From: Caballeronia sp. dw_276
Lineage (GTDB): Bacteria; Pseudomonadota; Gammaproteobacteria; Burkholderiales; Burkholderiaceae
Assembly (NCBI RefSeq): GCF_018449635.1
Contig: NZ_JAAVUV010000008.1
Location: 248,001 to 312,000, forward strand
Direction of reading: 5' to 3'
DNA: 64,000 bases
Both the position numbers and the translations under genes were made by a program. The stretch's first letter is position 1. Each line of letters opens with the position of its first letter. Below the pieces are notes generated by a model, which searched no databases, had not been told where the DNA came from, and worked only from the letters and a program-made list of their open reading frames with translations. Shown piece after piece: positions 43,155 through 54,264 of this stretch.

Positions 43155-46100
43155 TCAACGCCCGGATAAAACCGGCGCTCGATCAAAGCTGCGCCGCACG
43201 AGATGCCAGCGGACGCGTTCTTGCAGTTCTTTATCGAGTTCCGTCAGAAAGCGCGTTTTACCCGCAATAACGGCGCCCACCGGCACGCCATCACGATAAA
43301 GCACGCGATTACCCGGCATTGCAGGGACTTTTTCTCCGGGCAATAACGTTCCTGCGAGGTTCAGCGGATCGACGGCGCTGATTGCGATCAGGCTGCCATC
43401 GGCGGGACGGTTGCGCATGTCGCGTAACAGCGGCACGGCTTCGGGCAACGCGAACTGCTCTCCCGACAAGCCGGCGACAAAGCGCCCGCCGCGAATTTCG
43501 CCGCGCGCTTCCAGCCGGTGAAAGACGCGCAGCAAGTCGCGCCACGGCGGCAGCCAGTCGGCTTCGCGTTCCAGCAGGCGCCAGAACACGACGCCGTAGC
43601 GGCGCAGCAAGGTCACGGCGACGTGTTCCAGCGCGTCGGTTGCAGCGCCTTCGGTCTGCGAGCGGCGCAACAACGCCCAGCGTCCGGCGTCGTCCATCCC
43701 GCCTATGAAACGCCCTCCACGTCTCGGCCTGCGGCTACCGAATGCAGTGCGCCGCGAAGCGGGTGCGAGCAAGGCGCGCAGGCCCGCGAAACTGTCGGCA
43801 TTGACCAGTCCCATCGATACCAGTTCTCCCAACGCCGTCTCGAGTTCGGTGTCGAGCAGACGCACGTCGGTGCGCAGTTCGTCGAAGAACATCGCGCCGT
43901 GTCTGGTCAGGGCATCAAAGACCATTTGCGCGCGCGATGAAGGCTCGGGCGATTGAACCGGCTGCATCAGCGCGTTCCACGCAGGCAGATTGCGGCGCGG
44001 CAATAAAACGATGGGCGTGGTGCGCACCGGACCACCGGAGCTGCGCGATCGCGCGCCCGGCCTGCTCCAGACGACCTTGCCGGCACGGCAGAGATCGTCG
44101 AGCCAGGACATCGAATATTCGCCGAGCCGCGCGGGCAGGATTTCGTCTTCCCAGGCCACCGCCGGCGCTTCGTAACCCTCGAGCTGCTCGATGACCGACA
44201 TCAGCGCGTCATGGCCATCGGCATGCGGATCGGCTTTGGAATCCGCGCTCAGATGCTGCCAGTCGAATTGGAAACGCATGAAGTCCTGCAGTTCGACCGG
44301 TTCTATTTCGCGTCGCAAGCGGCGCACGGTGTATCGATGAATACGGGCAAGCAGATGACGCTCGCACCATTCTTCTTCCAATGCGCCCGGACTGAAGCGG
44401 CCGCGCATGACGTAACCCTCGGCTTCGAGGCGCGTAAGCGCGAGCGCCACGGATGAGGCCGGGACCACCAACGCGCGTGCGATTGCTGAGACCGGCAGCG
44501 GGCCAAAACCGCTCAATCGCGCGCGAACGATTTCGGTGAGTGCATCGTCTTCGTTCCATGTCTCGTCGAAACCGGCGAGCGGTTTCAAGAGCGGCTGCAT
44601 GGGCGCGACCGGATGGATGGCACGCACGCATGTGAGGCGTTCGAGTGGCACCCACAAGCCTTCATTCGATGCCACCAGCAACCGCGTTGCGCGTCCGGAA
44701 TTTGCCAAAGCGACGAGCCATGCGGGCCAGCCATCGTTGGCGTGCGCCTCGGCGTCGGTGATGCAGGCAAGTGTGGACAACGCTTCGTGCATTTCGTCGG
44801 CGTTACGCACCGATGGCCACGCTTCTTCGCGCACGCCCTCGATGGCTCCGGCGTCGAGCGCGCCGAGATCATCGGCGGATTCGGGGTCGGTCCAGCGGCG
44901 CGCTAGCACTGCCTGCGTGCGGCGTTCCTCGATGGGGGCATCGTCGAGAAAAGCGTATGGACGCGCCGATAAAACCTCCGCCGCCAACGGCGACGGCGCC
45001 GGCAGATCGCGCGTGATCAGCTTGATGTCGCCGCTTTCGATACGGCGCAACACCGCGAGCCACGCGTCGCAATCCATGGCGTCGTGCAGACAGTCATCGA
45101 TAGTCTGGTCCACCAGCGGATGACGCGGCACCTCGCGCTCGCCCACCACGTTTTCGATGCACGCGACTTGATCCGGGAACACGGCCGCCAGCAGATCCTC
45201 GCTTTTCATGCGCTGCAATTGCGGCGCGACGCGTCTTCCTCCGGCATAACGCGGCAAGGCGAGCGCGTTGGTCGCGTTCCAGCGCCAGCGCACGCCAAAA
45301 AGCGGCGCGTCGAGCAGCGCCTGGACCAGCACGTGTTCTGCCGTAGCCGAGCGCAGATAACGCCAGACTTCGTCGAGCGGAAAACTATGGCTGCCCGTCA
45401 GCGAGAGAACAATCGCATCCTCGGTCGCCGCCGCCTGCAACTCGAAGTTGAACGTGCGGCAAAAGCGCTTTCTCAGCGCCAGGCCCCAGGCGCGATTCAC
45501 GCGGCTGCCGAACGGCGTGTGAATGACGAGTTGCGTGCCGCCGGAGGCATCGAAGAAACGTTCCATCACCAGCGTATCTTGTGTCGGCAAGACGGAAAGC
45601 GCCGCGCGCGAACGCGCAAGATATTCGACGATCTGCCGCGCTGCGGCATCTCCAATACCCGTGGTTTCATCGAGTTTCGTGATCGTTTCGTCAACCGTGG
45701 CTGAACCGAGCCACGCGTCCACGTGCTGATGCAACCGCGCGATCGCAGCAGACAGTTCGTCGCTGCGGCCCGGCGCCTCGCCGAGCCAGAAAGGAATGTT
45801 CGGCGGCTGGCCGTGGGCGTCTTCCACCCTCACCCGGCCGCCCTCCACGCGCAGGATCTTGTACGACGCATTGCCGAGCTGGAACACGTCGCCGGCAAGA
45901 CTTTCGACCGCGAAATCCTCGTTGACCGTGCCGATCTGCAAACCCTGCGGTTCGAGCAGGACGGCGAAGTCGGCGTTGTCGGGAATCGCGCCGCCGGACG
46001 TGACGGCCGTCAATCGGCCGCCTCGCCGTCCTCGCAACGTATGCGTCACCGCGTCCCGATGTACATAGGCGCCGCGCACGCCGGTTCGTCCCGTGTAGCC

Positions 46101-47495
46101 TTCGGCGAGCATCCGCAACACCGCGTCGTATTGCGCGCGTTCGAGCGTGGCGTACGGCATCGCGCGGCGCACGAGCGCGAACAACGCATCCTCGTGCCAT
46201 TCGCGGCTCGCCACTTCGGCCGCGATCTGCTGCGCGAGTACATCGAGCGGCGCGTTCGGGATATGCAGCGCGTCGAGTTCGCCGCGCGCGACGCAATCGA
46301 GCAGCGCGGCGCATTCGATCAGATCGTCACGGGATTCGGGAAAGAGCCGCCCTTTCGGGGTGCCACCGACCTGATGCCCCGAGCGCCCCACGCGCTGCAA
46401 AAATCCACCGATCGAGCCCGGTGAACCGAGCTGGCAGACAAGCTGCACGTCGCCGATATCAATGCCGAGTTCCAGCGAGGCCGTCGCGATCAGCACCTGC
46501 AACTCGCCGCGCTTGAGACGCTGCTCGGCGTCGAGCCGCTGCTCTTTTGCAAGGCTGCCGTGATGCGCGGCGACTGCGGCACGGCCGAGCCGCTCGGTTA
46601 GATGGCGTGCGACCCGCTCGGCCATGCGACGCGTGTTCACGAACACGAGCGTGGTGCTGTGCATGGCGACGAGTTCGGCGAGCCGGTCGTAGACCCGTTC
46701 GCGCACGTCGTTCGACATGATCGCGTCGAGCGGCACGGGCGGCAGTTCGAGCGCGAGATCGCGTTTGCGGACGTGGCCGACATCGACAATCGAACACGGA
46801 CGGTTGCCGGTCAAGAATTTTGCGACCAGTTCGATCGGTTTTTGCGTCGCCGACAACCCCACGCGCACCGGCGTTTCCTGTCGCCGTTCCACGCACAACG
46901 CATCCAGCCGTTCGAGGCTGAGCGAGAGGTGCGCGCCGCGCTTGTTCCCGGCGACGGCATGGATTTCATCGATGATCACCGTGCGCACGGTGGACAACAT
47001 CGAGCGTCCGGAATCGGAGCTCAACAACACGTAAAGCGATTCCGGCGTAGTGACGAGAATATGCGGCGGGCGCTTTTTAACGGCGTTGCGTTCCTTTTGC
47101 GTGGTGTCGCCGGTGCGAACGGCAGCGCGGATTTCAACGGGCGGCAACCCTAGGCGCTCGAGTTCCTTCGAAATTCCGGCGAGCGGCTCTTCAAGATTCA
47201 AGCGGATATCGTTAGAAAGCGCCTTTAACGGCGAGACGTAGACGACCGTCGTCTCGTCGGGCAACGCATGCTTCACGCCTTCGTGCACAAGCTGATCGAT
47301 TGCCGCGAGGAACGCCGTCAAGGTCTTGCCGGAACCCGTGGGCGCTGCGACGAGCGTTGAACGGCCGGCCTTGAGCAACGGCCAGGCGCGCGCCTGCGCT
47401 TCGGTGGGCGCGGCGAAATGCCGGTTGAACCAGCTCGTGACGGCGGGGTGAAAGCCGTCGAGCGGTTTGGGATTGGCTGGGGGCCTGGCGATCAT
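43155..47495 (-). CDS. lhr: Lhr-type large ATP-dependent DNA helicase
   Basis: A 1446-residue superfamily 2 helicase of the Lhr family. Helicase domain 1 has motif I APTGSGKT (about 51-58) and motif II DEIH in [16 protein letters not shown]. Domain 2 has [12 protein letters not shown] and motif [16 protein letters not shown]. The following winged-helix and Lhr core region (about 450-870) includes [20 protein letters not shown] and [26 protein letters not shown]. The long C-terminal half (to 1446) is the Lhr-CTD found in bacterial Lhr. Bacterial Lhr is a 3'-5' translocase induced by DNA damage in some species. The start is the ATG at 47495; a TTG two codons upstream is also open. Confidence 0.93.
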   Translation of the reverse strand: MIARPPANPKPLDGFHPAVTSWFNRHFAAPTEAQARAWPLLKAGRSTLVAAPTGSGKTLTAFLAAIDQLVHEGVKHALPDETTVVYVSPLKALSNDIRLNLEEPLAGISKELERLGLPPVEIRAAVRTGDTTQKERNAVKKRPPHILVTTPESLYVLLSSDSGRSMLSTVRTVIIDEIHAVAGNKRGAHLSLSLERLDALCVERRQETPVRVGLSATQKPIELVAKFLTGNRPCSIVDVGHVRKRDLALELPPVPLDAIMSNDVRERVYDRLAELVAMHSTTLVFVNTRRMAERVARHLTERLGRAAVAAHHGSLAKEQRLDAEQRLKRGELQVLIATASLELGIDIGDVQLVCQLGSPGSIGGFLQRVGRSGHQVGGTPKGRLFPESRDDLIECAALLDCVARGELDALHIPNAPLDVLAQQIAAEVASREWHEDALFALVRRAMPYATLERAQYDAVLRMLAEGYTGRTGVRGAYVHRDAVTHTLRGRRGGRLTAVTSGGAIPDNADFAVLLEPQGLQIGTVNEDFAVESLAGDVFQLGNASYKILRVEGGRVRVEDAHGQPPNIPFWLGEAPGRSDELSAAIARLHQHVDAWLGSATVDETITKLDETTGIGDAAARQIVEYLARSRAALSVLPTQDTLVMERFFDASGGTQLVIHTPFGSRVNRAWGLALRKRFCRTFNFELQAAATEDAIVLSLTGSHSFPLDEVWRYLRSATAEHVLVQALLDAPLFGVRWRWNATNALALPRYAGGRRVAPQLQRMKSEDLLAAVFPDQVACIENVVGEREVPRHPLVDQTIDDCLHDAMDCDAWLAVLRRIESGDIKLITRDLPAPSPLAAEVLSARPYAFLDDAPIEERRTQAVLARRWTDPESADDLGALDAGAIEGVREEAWPSVRNADEMHEALSTLACITDAEAHANDGWPAWLVALANSGRATRLLVASNEGLWVPLERLTCVRAIHPVAPMQPLLKPLAGFDETWNEDDALTEIVRARLSGFGPLPVSAIARALVVPASSVALALTRLEAEGYVMRGRFSPGALEEEWCERHLLARIHRYTVRRLRREIEPVELQDFMRFQFDWQHLSADSKADPHADGHDALMSVIEQLEGYEAPAVAWEDEILPARLGEYSMSWLDDLCRAGKVVWSRPGARSRSSGGPVRTTPIVLLPRRNLPAWNALMQPVQSPEPSSRAQMVFDALTRHGAMFFDELRTDVRLLDTELETALGELVSMGLVNADSFAGLRALLAPASRRTAFGSRRPRRGGRFIGGMDDAGRWALLRRSQTEGAATDALEHVAVTLLRRYGVVFWRLLEREADWLPPWRDLLRVFHRLEARGEIRGGRFVAGLSGEQFALPEAVPLLRDMRNRPADGSLIAISAVDPLNLAGTLLPGEKVPAMPGNRVLYRDGVPVGAVIAGKTRFLTELDKELQERVRWHLVRRSFDRAPVLSGR

Positions 47496-47642
47496 TCCCA
47501 ATTATATTGCCGATGAAAAAAGTCCGTGCGCGAGCAGCACGCCCATCCTTATTTTCTTTCCAAACGTGAAATAAATCTGCATTACTTAATAATTCGTCTT
47601 GATTACATCCAATGCAACAATAGTTCATCGATGAATTTCAGT

Positions 47643-47659
47643 TAGTTAAGTTTTAACTA
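47643..47659. promoter_or_regulatory. Inverted repeat upstream of the dehydrogenase operon
   Basis: TAGTTAA-GTT-TTAACTA, a perfect 7-bp inverted repeat with a 3-nt spacer, in the AT-rich 277-bp gap between lhr and the three-subunit dehydrogenase operon, 114 bp before the first ATG. It is a plausible operator for an unlinked regulator. Confidence 0.35.
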
Positions 47660-47772
47660 CTATGCAATACTGAAAATGTAGAAGCTCACGGAAGGTTTAA
47701 CCGCTTCGCTCGTGCATCGACCAGTCCTTAGTCATGCATATGAAAGTTTCAAACCATAAAAAGGACTCCACA

Positions 47773-48474
47773 ATGCCTCTCGGAATCTCCCCCGCACGTC
47801 GCGCATTTCTTCGCGATGCCCTCGCCATGGCGCCAGCCGCCGCGGCAGCCGGTACAGGCATGCTGGGCGCCACGCTTGCCAAGACAGTCTCCGCCGCCGG
47901 CGCACCTGCGTACCGGCCGGCCTACTTCAGCTCGGCGGAGTGGACCACGCTCAACGCGCTGGTCGACCGCCTGATTCCTGCCGATCAACTGGGTCCCGGC
48001 GCGCTCGAGGCAGGCGTGCCGGAGTTCATCGACTTGCAGATGAACCTCCCTTACGGCTACGGCGCCCTTTGGTACATGCACGCGCCGTTCGTCAAGGGAG
48101 CATCGCTGCTCATGGGTTATCAACTTGAATTCTCACCCCGCACAATGTACCGCAGCGCGCTCGCCGGTTTTGAGCAGGCAGTTCAAGCGCTGCACAAACA
48201 GCCATTCAACCTCCTCGACGAAGCTGCGAAAGACGCACTGATCGCTGATCTCGAACACGGCACTCTGCGTATCGGCGACGTACCTCCGGTGGACTTCTTC
48301 ACGCAACTGCTGCAGAACACGCACGAAGGGTACTTCTGCGATCCGAAGCACGGCGGCAACAAGAACATGGCGGCGTGGCGAATGATCAACTTTCCAGGCG
48401 CGCGCGGCGACTACACGGACTGGGTCGAACAGTATGGCAAGCACTATCCGTTGGGGCCAGTATCCATTGGTTGA
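47773..48474 (+). CDS. Gluconate 2-dehydrogenase subunit 3 family protein (Tat-exported)
   Basis: A 233-residue small subunit of a membrane-bound FAD dehydrogenase. The N-terminus has a twin-arginine signal, ARRAFLRDALAMAPAAAAAG, ending near the VSAAGA region. The mature part carries the subunit 3 pattern WTTLNALVDRLIPADQLGPGALEAGVPEFID and GYFCDPKHGGNKNMAAWRMINFPGAR. In this family the small subunit chaperones the flavoprotein through the Tat system. I chose the ATG at 47773, preceded by AAAGGA; a start 13 codons upstream would put extra residues before the Tat motif. First gene of the three-gene operon. Confidence 0.9.
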   Translation: MPLGISPARRAFLRDALAMAPAAAAAGTGMLGATLAKTVSAAGAPAYRPAYFSSAEWTTLNALVDRLIPADQLGPGALEAGVPEFIDLQMNLPYGYGALWYMHAPFVKGASLLMGYQLEFSPRTMYRSALAGFEQAVQALHKQPFNLLDEAAKDALIADLEHGTLRIGDVPPVDFFTQLLQNTHEGYFCDPKHGGNKNMAAWRMINFPGARGDYTDWVEQYGKHYPLGPVSIG

Positions 48475-48541
48475 AACTCAGCGAGAAAACTGAAACACGT
48501 TTCGGCGACATCGCCCTGTTGGAAAAACGCAAGGATCATCT

Positions 48542-50326
48542 ATGGCAGAAATACGAATGAAGCCCGTCGACGCGGTAATCATCGGCTTTGGCTGGACTGG
48601 CGCCATCATGGCAAAAGAGTTGACTGAAGCCGGACTGCACGTCGTGGCGCTTGAACGCGGCGCATATCGCGATACCTATCCCGACGGCGCATATCCCGGA
48701 AGCCTCGACGAACTCACGTATCTGCAACGCTGGAAGCTGTTCCAGAAAATGTCGAAGACGAGCGTCACTTTTCGTCATTCCGCGAGCGACACCGCGTTGC
48801 CCTACCGGCAAATCGGTGCGTTCAAACCCGGCGAAGGGGTGGGCGGAGCGGGGCTTCACTGGGCCGGACAACATTGGCGCGTGCACCCCGAAGAGTTGAA
48901 AATGAAGTCGCATTATCAGGAGAAATACGGCCGCAACTTCATCCCCGAGTCCATGACGCTACAGGACTTCGGCATCACCTACGAAGAGCTCGAACCGCAC
49001 TTCGATTTTGTCGAAAAGATGATGGGAACGTCTGGTCAGGCATATTGCGTAAAAGGCCAGGTCGTGGCGGGCGGAATTGGCAATCCATTTGAGGCCAATC
49101 GTTCGGATAACTATCCATTACCTCCGCAAAAAACACCTTATCCTGCTTATCTTTTCGAAGTGGCGGCGCGCGAATGCGGTCTGCATCCGTTTCAGGAGCC
49201 GTCGGCAAATGTGTCCCAGCCTTACACGAATCAATATGGCTGTCAGATGGGTCCGTGCAATTTCTGCGGTTTCTGTTCGGGTTATGCCTGCTACAACTAT
49301 TCGAAGGCATCGCCGAACGTCAACATCCTGCCCGCGCTCAAACAGGTCGCGAACTTCGAGTTGCGCTGCGACTGCAATGTGCTGCGCATCGACCTCGACC
49401 GCACGAAGAAACAGGCAACCGGCGTGACGTATGTAGATGCCAACGGCAATACCGTGATGCAGCCAGCGGCGCTCGTGATTGCGAGTACTTTTGCCTACAA
49501 CAACGCGCGCCTGTTCCTGCTGTCGGGCATTGGCAAACCGTACGACCCGAAGACAGGTAAAGGCGCTGTCGGCAAGAACGTTGCGTACCAGACCATGTCG
49601 TCGGTGCGGCTGTTCTATGGCCCGGGCAAGAATCTCAACACGTTCATAGGTGCAGGAGGCAACGGCGTAGCGCTCGATGACTTCAACGCTGACAACTTCG
49701 ACCACGGTCCGCTCGGCTTCGTAGGCGGCGGTCCTGTCTGGTGCAATCCGACCGGCATCAAACCCATCTCCGGGATTCCGGTTCCCACAGGTACGCCAGG
49801 CTGGGGCAAGGGCTGGAAATCAGCGATCAAGGACAACTACATCAACACAGCTTCCTTCGAGGTTCACGGCTCGAACATGGTGTACGCCGACAACTATCTC
49901 GATCTCGATCCTACCTACACAGATAGCTTCGGCCAGCCGCTGTTGCGCTTTACCTTCGACTTCAAGGATAACGATATCCGCATGGTCCGCTACATCACGG
50001 AACGAATGCAGCAAGTGGCGCGCGCCATGAACCCGAAGTCCATCCAGACGAGCGTCATGCAGATTGGCGATCACCTCGACTTGCGCCCCTACCAGACCAC
50101 GCATTGGGCTGGCGGCGTGGCCATGGGCGCGGACCGCGACACCAGCGTGGTCAATCGTTATCTGCAAAGCTGGGACGTGCACAACGTGTTCGCAGTGGGC
50201 TCGGGCGTGTTTCCGGTCGGTATCGGCTATAACCCAACCGGGCTCGCGACAGCTTTGGCGTACTGGTCCGCCAAAGCGATCCGTGAGCAGTATCTGAAAG
50301 ATCCGCGGCCGCTGGTCGATGCATAG
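48542..50326 (+). CDS. GMC family flavoprotein, large subunit of membrane-bound dehydrogenase
   Basis: A 594-residue FAD enzyme of the gluconate/fructose dehydrogenase group. The FAD-binding GxGxxG is VIIGFGWTGAIMAKEL (about 12-27), followed by VALERG. GEGVGGAGLHWAGQHWR is the group's GMC signature. Cysteines C239, C242, C245 and C250 (GPCNFCGFCSGYAC) could hold the 3Fe-4S cluster reported for related glucose dehydrogenases; that is inference. The C-terminal HWAGGVAMG and GYNPTGLATALAYWSA contain the active-site region. No signal peptide of its own, so it should travel with the Tat-signalled small subunit. The sugar or sugar-acid substrate is not determinable. Confidence 0.9.
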   Translation: MAEIRMKPVDAVIIGFGWTGAIMAKELTEAGLHVVALERGAYRDTYPDGAYPGSLDELTYLQRWKLFQKMSKTSVTFRHSASDTALPYRQIGAFKPGEGVGGAGLHWAGQHWRVHPEELKMKSHYQEKYGRNFIPESMTLQDFGITYEELEPHFDFVEKMMGTSGQAYCVKGQVVAGGIGNPFEANRSDNYPLPPQKTPYPAYLFEVAARECGLHPFQEPSANVSQPYTNQYGCQMGPCNFCGFCSGYACYNYSKASPNVNILPALKQVANFELRCDCNVLRIDLDRTKKQATGVTYVDANGNTVMQPAALVIASTFAYNNARLFLLSGIGKPYDPKTGKGAVGKNVAYQTMSSVRLFYGPGKNLNTFIGAGGNGVALDDFNADNFDHGPLGFVGGGPVWCNPTGIKPISGIPVPTGTPGWGKGWKSAIKDNYINTASFEVHGSNMVYADNYLDLDPTYTDSFGQPLLRFTFDFKDNDIRMVRYITERMQQVARAMNPKSIQTSVMQIGDHLDLRPYQTTHWAGGVAMGADRDTSVVNRYLQSWDVHNVFAVGSGVFPVGIGYNPTGLATALAYWSAKAIREQYLKDPRPLVDA

Positions 50327-50337
50327 GCCTACAAAAT

Positions 50338-51666
50338 ATGAACCTTTTCCTCAAGATTCCCGGCGGTTCTGCGTTGATGTTCTCAGCTGTGTGCTCCGTG
50401 AACGCGGCCGTTCTGCCACCGCTCGAACAGCAGCAGGTCGCGCGCGGTGAATATCTCGCGCACGTGGCGGATTGCGTCGCGTGCCACACGGCCGTCAACG
50501 GCCGGCCTTTCGCGGGCGGCTTGCCGATCAACTCGCCGATCGGCCAGATTTATTCGACCAACATAACGCCTAATGAAACAAGCGGTATCGGCGCATGGAC
50601 GTACGACGATTTCGCTCTCCTACTGCGTCGTGGTCAAACCCGGGCCGGCTACACGGTCTATCCAGCCATGCCCTATCCGTCGTACGCACGCATAAACGAC
50701 GCCGATATGCACGCGCTGTTTGCGTATTTTCAGCACGGCGTGCAGGCTGTCGACCAGCCCAACCACGAGAACGCCATTCCATGGCCGCTATCGATACGTT
50801 GGCCGCTTGCGGTGTGGCGCAACATGTTCGCGCCGGCGCCGGCGCCCTACGCTCATACCGGCAGTTCCGGGCCATCGGTTGCGCGAGGTGCGTATCTGGT
50901 GGAGGGTCTGGGACATTGTGGCAGTTGCCATACGACTCGCGGCGTTGCGATGCAGGAGCAAGCGCTCACGTCTGACGACAACCTGATCTATGTGTCGGGA
51001 GGAGCTGAGATCGACGGATGGATCGCGCCTTCGCTCAGGAACGAGAACGGCGGCGGCCTGGGCGAATGGAGCGAGGTCGAGATTGAAGAGTTCCTGCGCA
51101 CCGGGCGCAATCATCGCAGCGCGTCGTTCGGGCCCATGAACGATGTGATCGCCCAGTCCACGCAGTTCATGACCGATCAGGATCGATCGAGCATTGCCGC
51201 GTATCTGAAGTCGCTGCCGGCGCGCCGCACAGACGCGAAACCCTATGTCTACGATGACCATGTCGCGGTCGAACTTCACGCCGGGCGCGTGACTGGCGCA
51301 GGCGCGCAAATCTATCTCGATCGTTGCGCGGCGTGCCACAAATCGAACGGTCAGGGTAACGGCAAAGCGTTTCCGCCACTTGCCGGCAATGCCGTGCTGC
51401 AGACGTCCGATACCACTTCAGCCATCCATATCGTGCTGTCCGGCAGCGCCATGCCCGCTACACGAACGGCACCCTCCGCGCTCACCATGGCCCCTTACGC
51501 CCACGTGCTGAACGATCAGCAGATAGCAGACGTCGTGTCGTTCATTCAGACCAGTTGGGGAAATACGGGTGGCGTGGCGTCCGCGAGCCAGGTCGCAAAA
51601 CTGCGCAAGACAGCCGTGCCGGTTGTGGCCAAAACGTTCTCGTTCGGTGAACCTTGGGCGAAGTGA
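50338..51666 (+). CDS. Triheme cytochrome c subunit of membrane-bound dehydrogenase
   Basis: A 442-residue protein with a Sec signal (LMFSAVCSVNA) and three heme-binding motifs: CVACH (46-50), CGSCH (194-198) and CAACH (330-334). Three cytochrome c domains of about 140 residues each follow the pattern of gluconate and alcohol dehydrogenase cytochrome subunits; it passes electrons from the flavoprotein to ubiquinone or the terminal oxidase. Methionine ligands are likely in the AMPYPSYARI and SAMPATRTA segments. It starts 11 bp after the flavoprotein stop. A terminator follows 57 bp after its stop. Confidence 0.93.
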   Translation: MNLFLKIPGGSALMFSAVCSVNAAVLPPLEQQQVARGEYLAHVADCVACHTAVNGRPFAGGLPINSPIGQIYSTNITPNETSGIGAWTYDDFALLLRRGQTRAGYTVYPAMPYPSYARINDADMHALFAYFQHGVQAVDQPNHENAIPWPLSIRWPLAVWRNMFAPAPAPYAHTGSSGPSVARGAYLVEGLGHCGSCHTTRGVAMQEQALTSDDNLIYVSGGAEIDGWIAPSLRNENGGGLGEWSEVEIEEFLRTGRNHRSASFGPMNDVIAQSTQFMTDQDRSSIAAYLKSLPARRTDAKPYVYDDHVAVELHAGRVTGAGAQIYLDRCAACHKSNGQGNGKAFPPLAGNAVLQTSDTTSAIHIVLSGSAMPATRTAPSALTMAPYAHVLNDQQIADVVSFIQTSWGNTGGVASASQVAKLRKTAVPVVAKTFSFGEPWAK

Positions 51667-51722
51667 GCGGCGCTCATTGACCGGATGCCGGGATCGACCC
51701 GGCTAACAGTCGGTATCGATGG

Positions 51723-51763
51723 AAAAAAGCACATGTTCCTGAAAAGGAAGAGGTGCTTTTTTT
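51723..51763 (+). terminator. Intrinsic terminator after the dehydrogenase operon
   Basis: AAAAAAGCAC (51723-51732) pairs with GTGCTTTTTT (51753 onward), with an inner TTCCT/AGGAA step. The stem runs directly into seven T residues. It lies 57 bp after the cytochrome gene stop. Confidence 0.85.
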
Positions 51764-51787
51764 CAGTTTACCGCTTGAGACATTCAA

Positions 51788-51880
51788 AATGATCGAAACG
51801 ATCATTCTAACGATCGATTTGCGCATTTCAGCAATCCGGACTACACTTCATTTTGATCATTTCAATCAAATGTGTGATCG
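51788..51880. promoter_or_regulatory. GATCG-repeat operator region of the acid-sugar operon
   Basis: AATGATCG-AAA-CGATCATT (51788-51806) is a perfect 8-bp inverted repeat. CGATCGATT follows at 51811-51819, TTTGAT/ATCAAA forms a second inverted repeat (51852-51870), and TGATCG recurs at 51875-51880. Repeated short motifs upstream of the first gene fit DeoR-family operators, and a DeoR regulator ends this operon. Confidence 0.55.
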
Positions 51881-51936
51881 ATTCGAGCATTCGACTCGAA
51901 GTCGCCCTTCAGACAGGCATCAAACCGGAGACCGGC

Positions 51937-52932
51937 ATGGCCCAATTACCTATCAAACGCTCGATCGAGCGCGTTCCCGGCGGCATGATGATCGTGCCCT
52001 TGCTGATTGGATCGCTCATCGCGACCTTTTTGCCCGGTATGCCGAAGTTCTTCGGCTCCTTCACAAACGCGCTCTTCACGGGCGCGTTGCCCATTCTTGC
52101 CGTGTTCTATGTGTGTATGGGCGCGAGCATCGATGTCAAGGCCACGCCCTATCTCGTCAAGAAAGGCGGTGCGCTGTTCGCGGCGAAAATTGGTTCCGCG
52201 ATCCTAGTCGGGATCGTGCTCGGGCACTTTCTGGGTGAGCAGCCGGTGTCATCGGGCATCTTTGCGGGGATTTCGACGCTCGCCGTCGTCGCCGCAATGA
52301 ACGATACCAACGGAGGCCTCTACATGGCGCTGATGGGCCAGTACGGCCGCTCGGAAGACGTGGGCGCGTACACGATCATGTCGCTGGAATCGGGTCCTTT
52401 CCTGACGATGGTTACGCTCGGCGTGGCGGGGTTGTCGGCATTTCCATGGCCGACGCTGGTGGGAAGTATCCTGCCGCTGGCGGTCGGCATGCTGCTGGGT
52501 AACCTGGATCGCGAAATGCGCGACTTCCTCGCGCGTGCCGTGCCCGTGATGATCCCGTTTTTCGCTTTGGCACTGGGCGCGAGCCTCGACTTGCATAAAG
52601 TCTGGCAGGCCGGCCTGCTCGGCATCGGCCTTGGATTGGCGGTCGTGATCGTGACGGGCATTCCGCTTTATTTCACCGATCGCATGACGGGCGGCACGGG
52701 CGTGGCAGGCGTCGCGGCCGCGAACACCGCGGGCAACGCGGCCGCCGTTCCGGCCTTGATCGCGGCGGCGAATCCGGTCTACAACGAGGCCGCGAAAAGC
52801 GCCACACTGCTGGTTGCGGCGTGCGTGGTGGTGACGGCAATCGTGTCGCCGATCCTGACCGCCGCCGTCGCCAAACGCGTGAGCGCCCGAGCCGAGGAGC
52901 GACGCGTCCTGAACAAGGAGGCCACGCGATGA
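51937..52932 (+). CDS. KdgT-family 2-keto-3-deoxygluconate-type permease
   Basis: A 331-residue membrane protein with about ten hydrophobic segments. It belongs to the KdgT family, which moves acid sugars with protons: [20 protein letters not shown] at the N-terminus, [23 protein letters not shown] and [19 protein letters not shown] are characteristic. The ATG at 51937 (MAQLPIKR) has GGAG 7 nt upstream and was preferred over an upstream in-frame start within the operator repeats. In related operons with DUF1537 kinases such permeases carry four-carbon acid sugars, so D-threonate or a similar acid is the likely cargo. Overlaps the kinase gene by ATGA (52929-52932). Confidence 0.88.
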   Translation: MAQLPIKRSIERVPGGMMIVPLLIGSLIATFLPGMPKFFGSFTNALFTGALPILAVFYVCMGASIDVKATPYLVKKGGALFAAKIGSAILVGIVLGHFLGEQPVSSGIFAGISTLAVVAAMNDTNGGLYMALMGQYGRSEDVGAYTIMSLESGPFLTMVTLGVAGLSAFPWPTLVGSILPLAVGMLLGNLDREMRDFLARAVPVMIPFFALALGASLDLHKVWQAGLLGIGLGLAVVIVTGIPLYFTDRMTGGTGVAGVAAANTAGNAAAVPALIAAANPVYNEAAKSATLLVAACVVVTAIVSPILTAAVAKRVSARAEERRVLNKEATR

Positions 52933-54209
52933 ACGCAACGAACATTCGCCGCAGCATCCTGATCATCGCCGACGACCTGTCCGGCGCGGCCGACTGCGCG
53001 ATCGCGTTCGCCGGCGCGGGGCGGCGCACCATCGTTACGCTGGATGCATCGAGTGCGGTCAAAGCCGGTTCAGATGCTAATCCGGTCGACGTGATCGCCG
53101 CCGATACCGACACCCGCCGCCTCGCGCCGCCAGCCGCCGCGCGCCGGACTGCCGACGCGCTCAATACGCTCAACGCACCCGGGTGTCGTGTCTACAAGAA
53201 GATCGATTCGACCTTGCGTGGCAACTGGGCCGCGGAAGTCGCGGCGCTGCAACCGCGCGCGGGTCTTGCGATCGTCGCGCCGGCATTTCCCGCGACCGGC
53301 CGGACCACGCACGGCGCGCGCGTACTCGTGCATGGCGAGCCGCTCGAAAGCACCGATACCTGGAAGCTCGAGAACGCCGACCGGCCGGCGAACGTGCAGA
53401 CCATGCTGGAAGACGCGGGTCTGCGCTGCGATTCAATCGATGTGGAAACCCTCCGAGGAGACGCCGAGATCCTGCGCCAACGCATCCGTGCGACGACGAA
53501 GGAACGGATCGAGGCGCTGATCATCGATGCTCACACCGGCGACGATCTCTATCGCCTCGCCGAGATCACCTCGCAACTCGACCACGATCTGTTCTGGGTC
53601 GGATCGGGCGGACTTGCGCGCGAACTGGCGGCGCTTCCCGATCTCTTCAGCAGCCCGCCGGGCGAAGCGCCCGTTCATGAGAAACAGGATGGCGCAATCC
53701 TCGTGCTGGTCGGCAGTTTGTCGGCCGTCTCGGAGCGTCAGTGTGCGATGCTGCGCGAGCGCGCGGGCATCGCCGAAATGATCGTGCCGCCGGCCGTGCT
53801 ACGCGCCGGAGATACGCATGCCGACTGGCGCGAATGGCAATCGAAGATCGGCGATTTTCTCGTGAAGCGCATCGATTTGCTGGTTCGCATCGGTCGCGAC
53901 GATGCCTTCGATCCCGCCGAAGGCGCGCATTTATCTAATGCGTTGGCCGCGTTGGTCGCGCCGCATTTCGGGCACGTGGGCGGCCTGATCGCGACCGGCG
54001 GCGAAACCGCCCGCGCGATGCTGAGCGCAGCGGGCATCGGCAGCCTCGACCTGCTGGCCGAAGTCGAAGCCGGCGTGGCGGTGGCGCGCCCTTCGGCGCC
54101 GCTGGCGTCGCGGCCGGCCATCGTCACCAAGGCCGGCGCGTTCGGCAGCGAGCACGCGCTGTTCGGCGCGTGGGAACACCTGCAGCGGCTGCCACTGAAT
54201 ACGCATTGA
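52929..54209 (+). CDS. dtnK: Four-carbon acid sugar kinase (DUF1537; D-threonate kinase candidate)
   Basis: A 426-residue kinase of the DUF1537 family. The N-terminal domain opens with [19 protein letters not shown] and has [19 protein letters not shown]; both are family signatures. The C-terminal nucleotide-binding domain includes [18 protein letters not shown] and [13 protein letters not shown]. Family members phosphorylate the 4-position of threonate or erythronate. With PdxA2 next door and no separate dehydrogenase or epimerase, the D-threonate route (DtnK then PdxA2 to DHAP and CO2) fits best. The exact stereochemistry is inferred from context. Begins in an ATGA overlap with the permease gene. 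Confidence 0.88.
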   Translation: MNATNIRRSILIIADDLSGAADCAIAFAGAGRRTIVTLDASSAVKAGSDANPVDVIAADTDTRRLAPPAAARRTADALNTLNAPGCRVYKKIDSTLRGNWAAEVAALQPRAGLAIVAPAFPATGRTTHGARVLVHGEPLESTDTWKLENADRPANVQTMLEDAGLRCDSIDVETLRGDAEILRQRIRATTKERIEALIIDAHTGDDLYRLAEITSQLDHDLFWVGSGGLARELAALPDLFSSPPGEAPVHEKQDGAILVLVGSLSAVSERQCAMLRERAGIAEMIVPPAVLRAGDTHADWREWQSKIGDFLVKRIDLLVRIGRDDAFDPAEGAHLSNALAALVAPHFGHVGGLIATGGETARAMLSAAGIGSLDLLAEVEAGVAVARPSAPLASRPAIVTKAGAFGSEHALFGAWEHLQRLPLNTH

Positions 54210-54264
54210 ATCCGGCGCGCGACTTCAACGAAGCGCCCCACATACACGGAGCAACACCCAGATC

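Noticed and set aside
47495-47520. TATAAT only 5 nt before the lhr ATG, suggesting a leaderless transcript
   Set aside because: No acceptable -35 at 16-18 bp spacing. Transcript 5'-end mapping would be needed.
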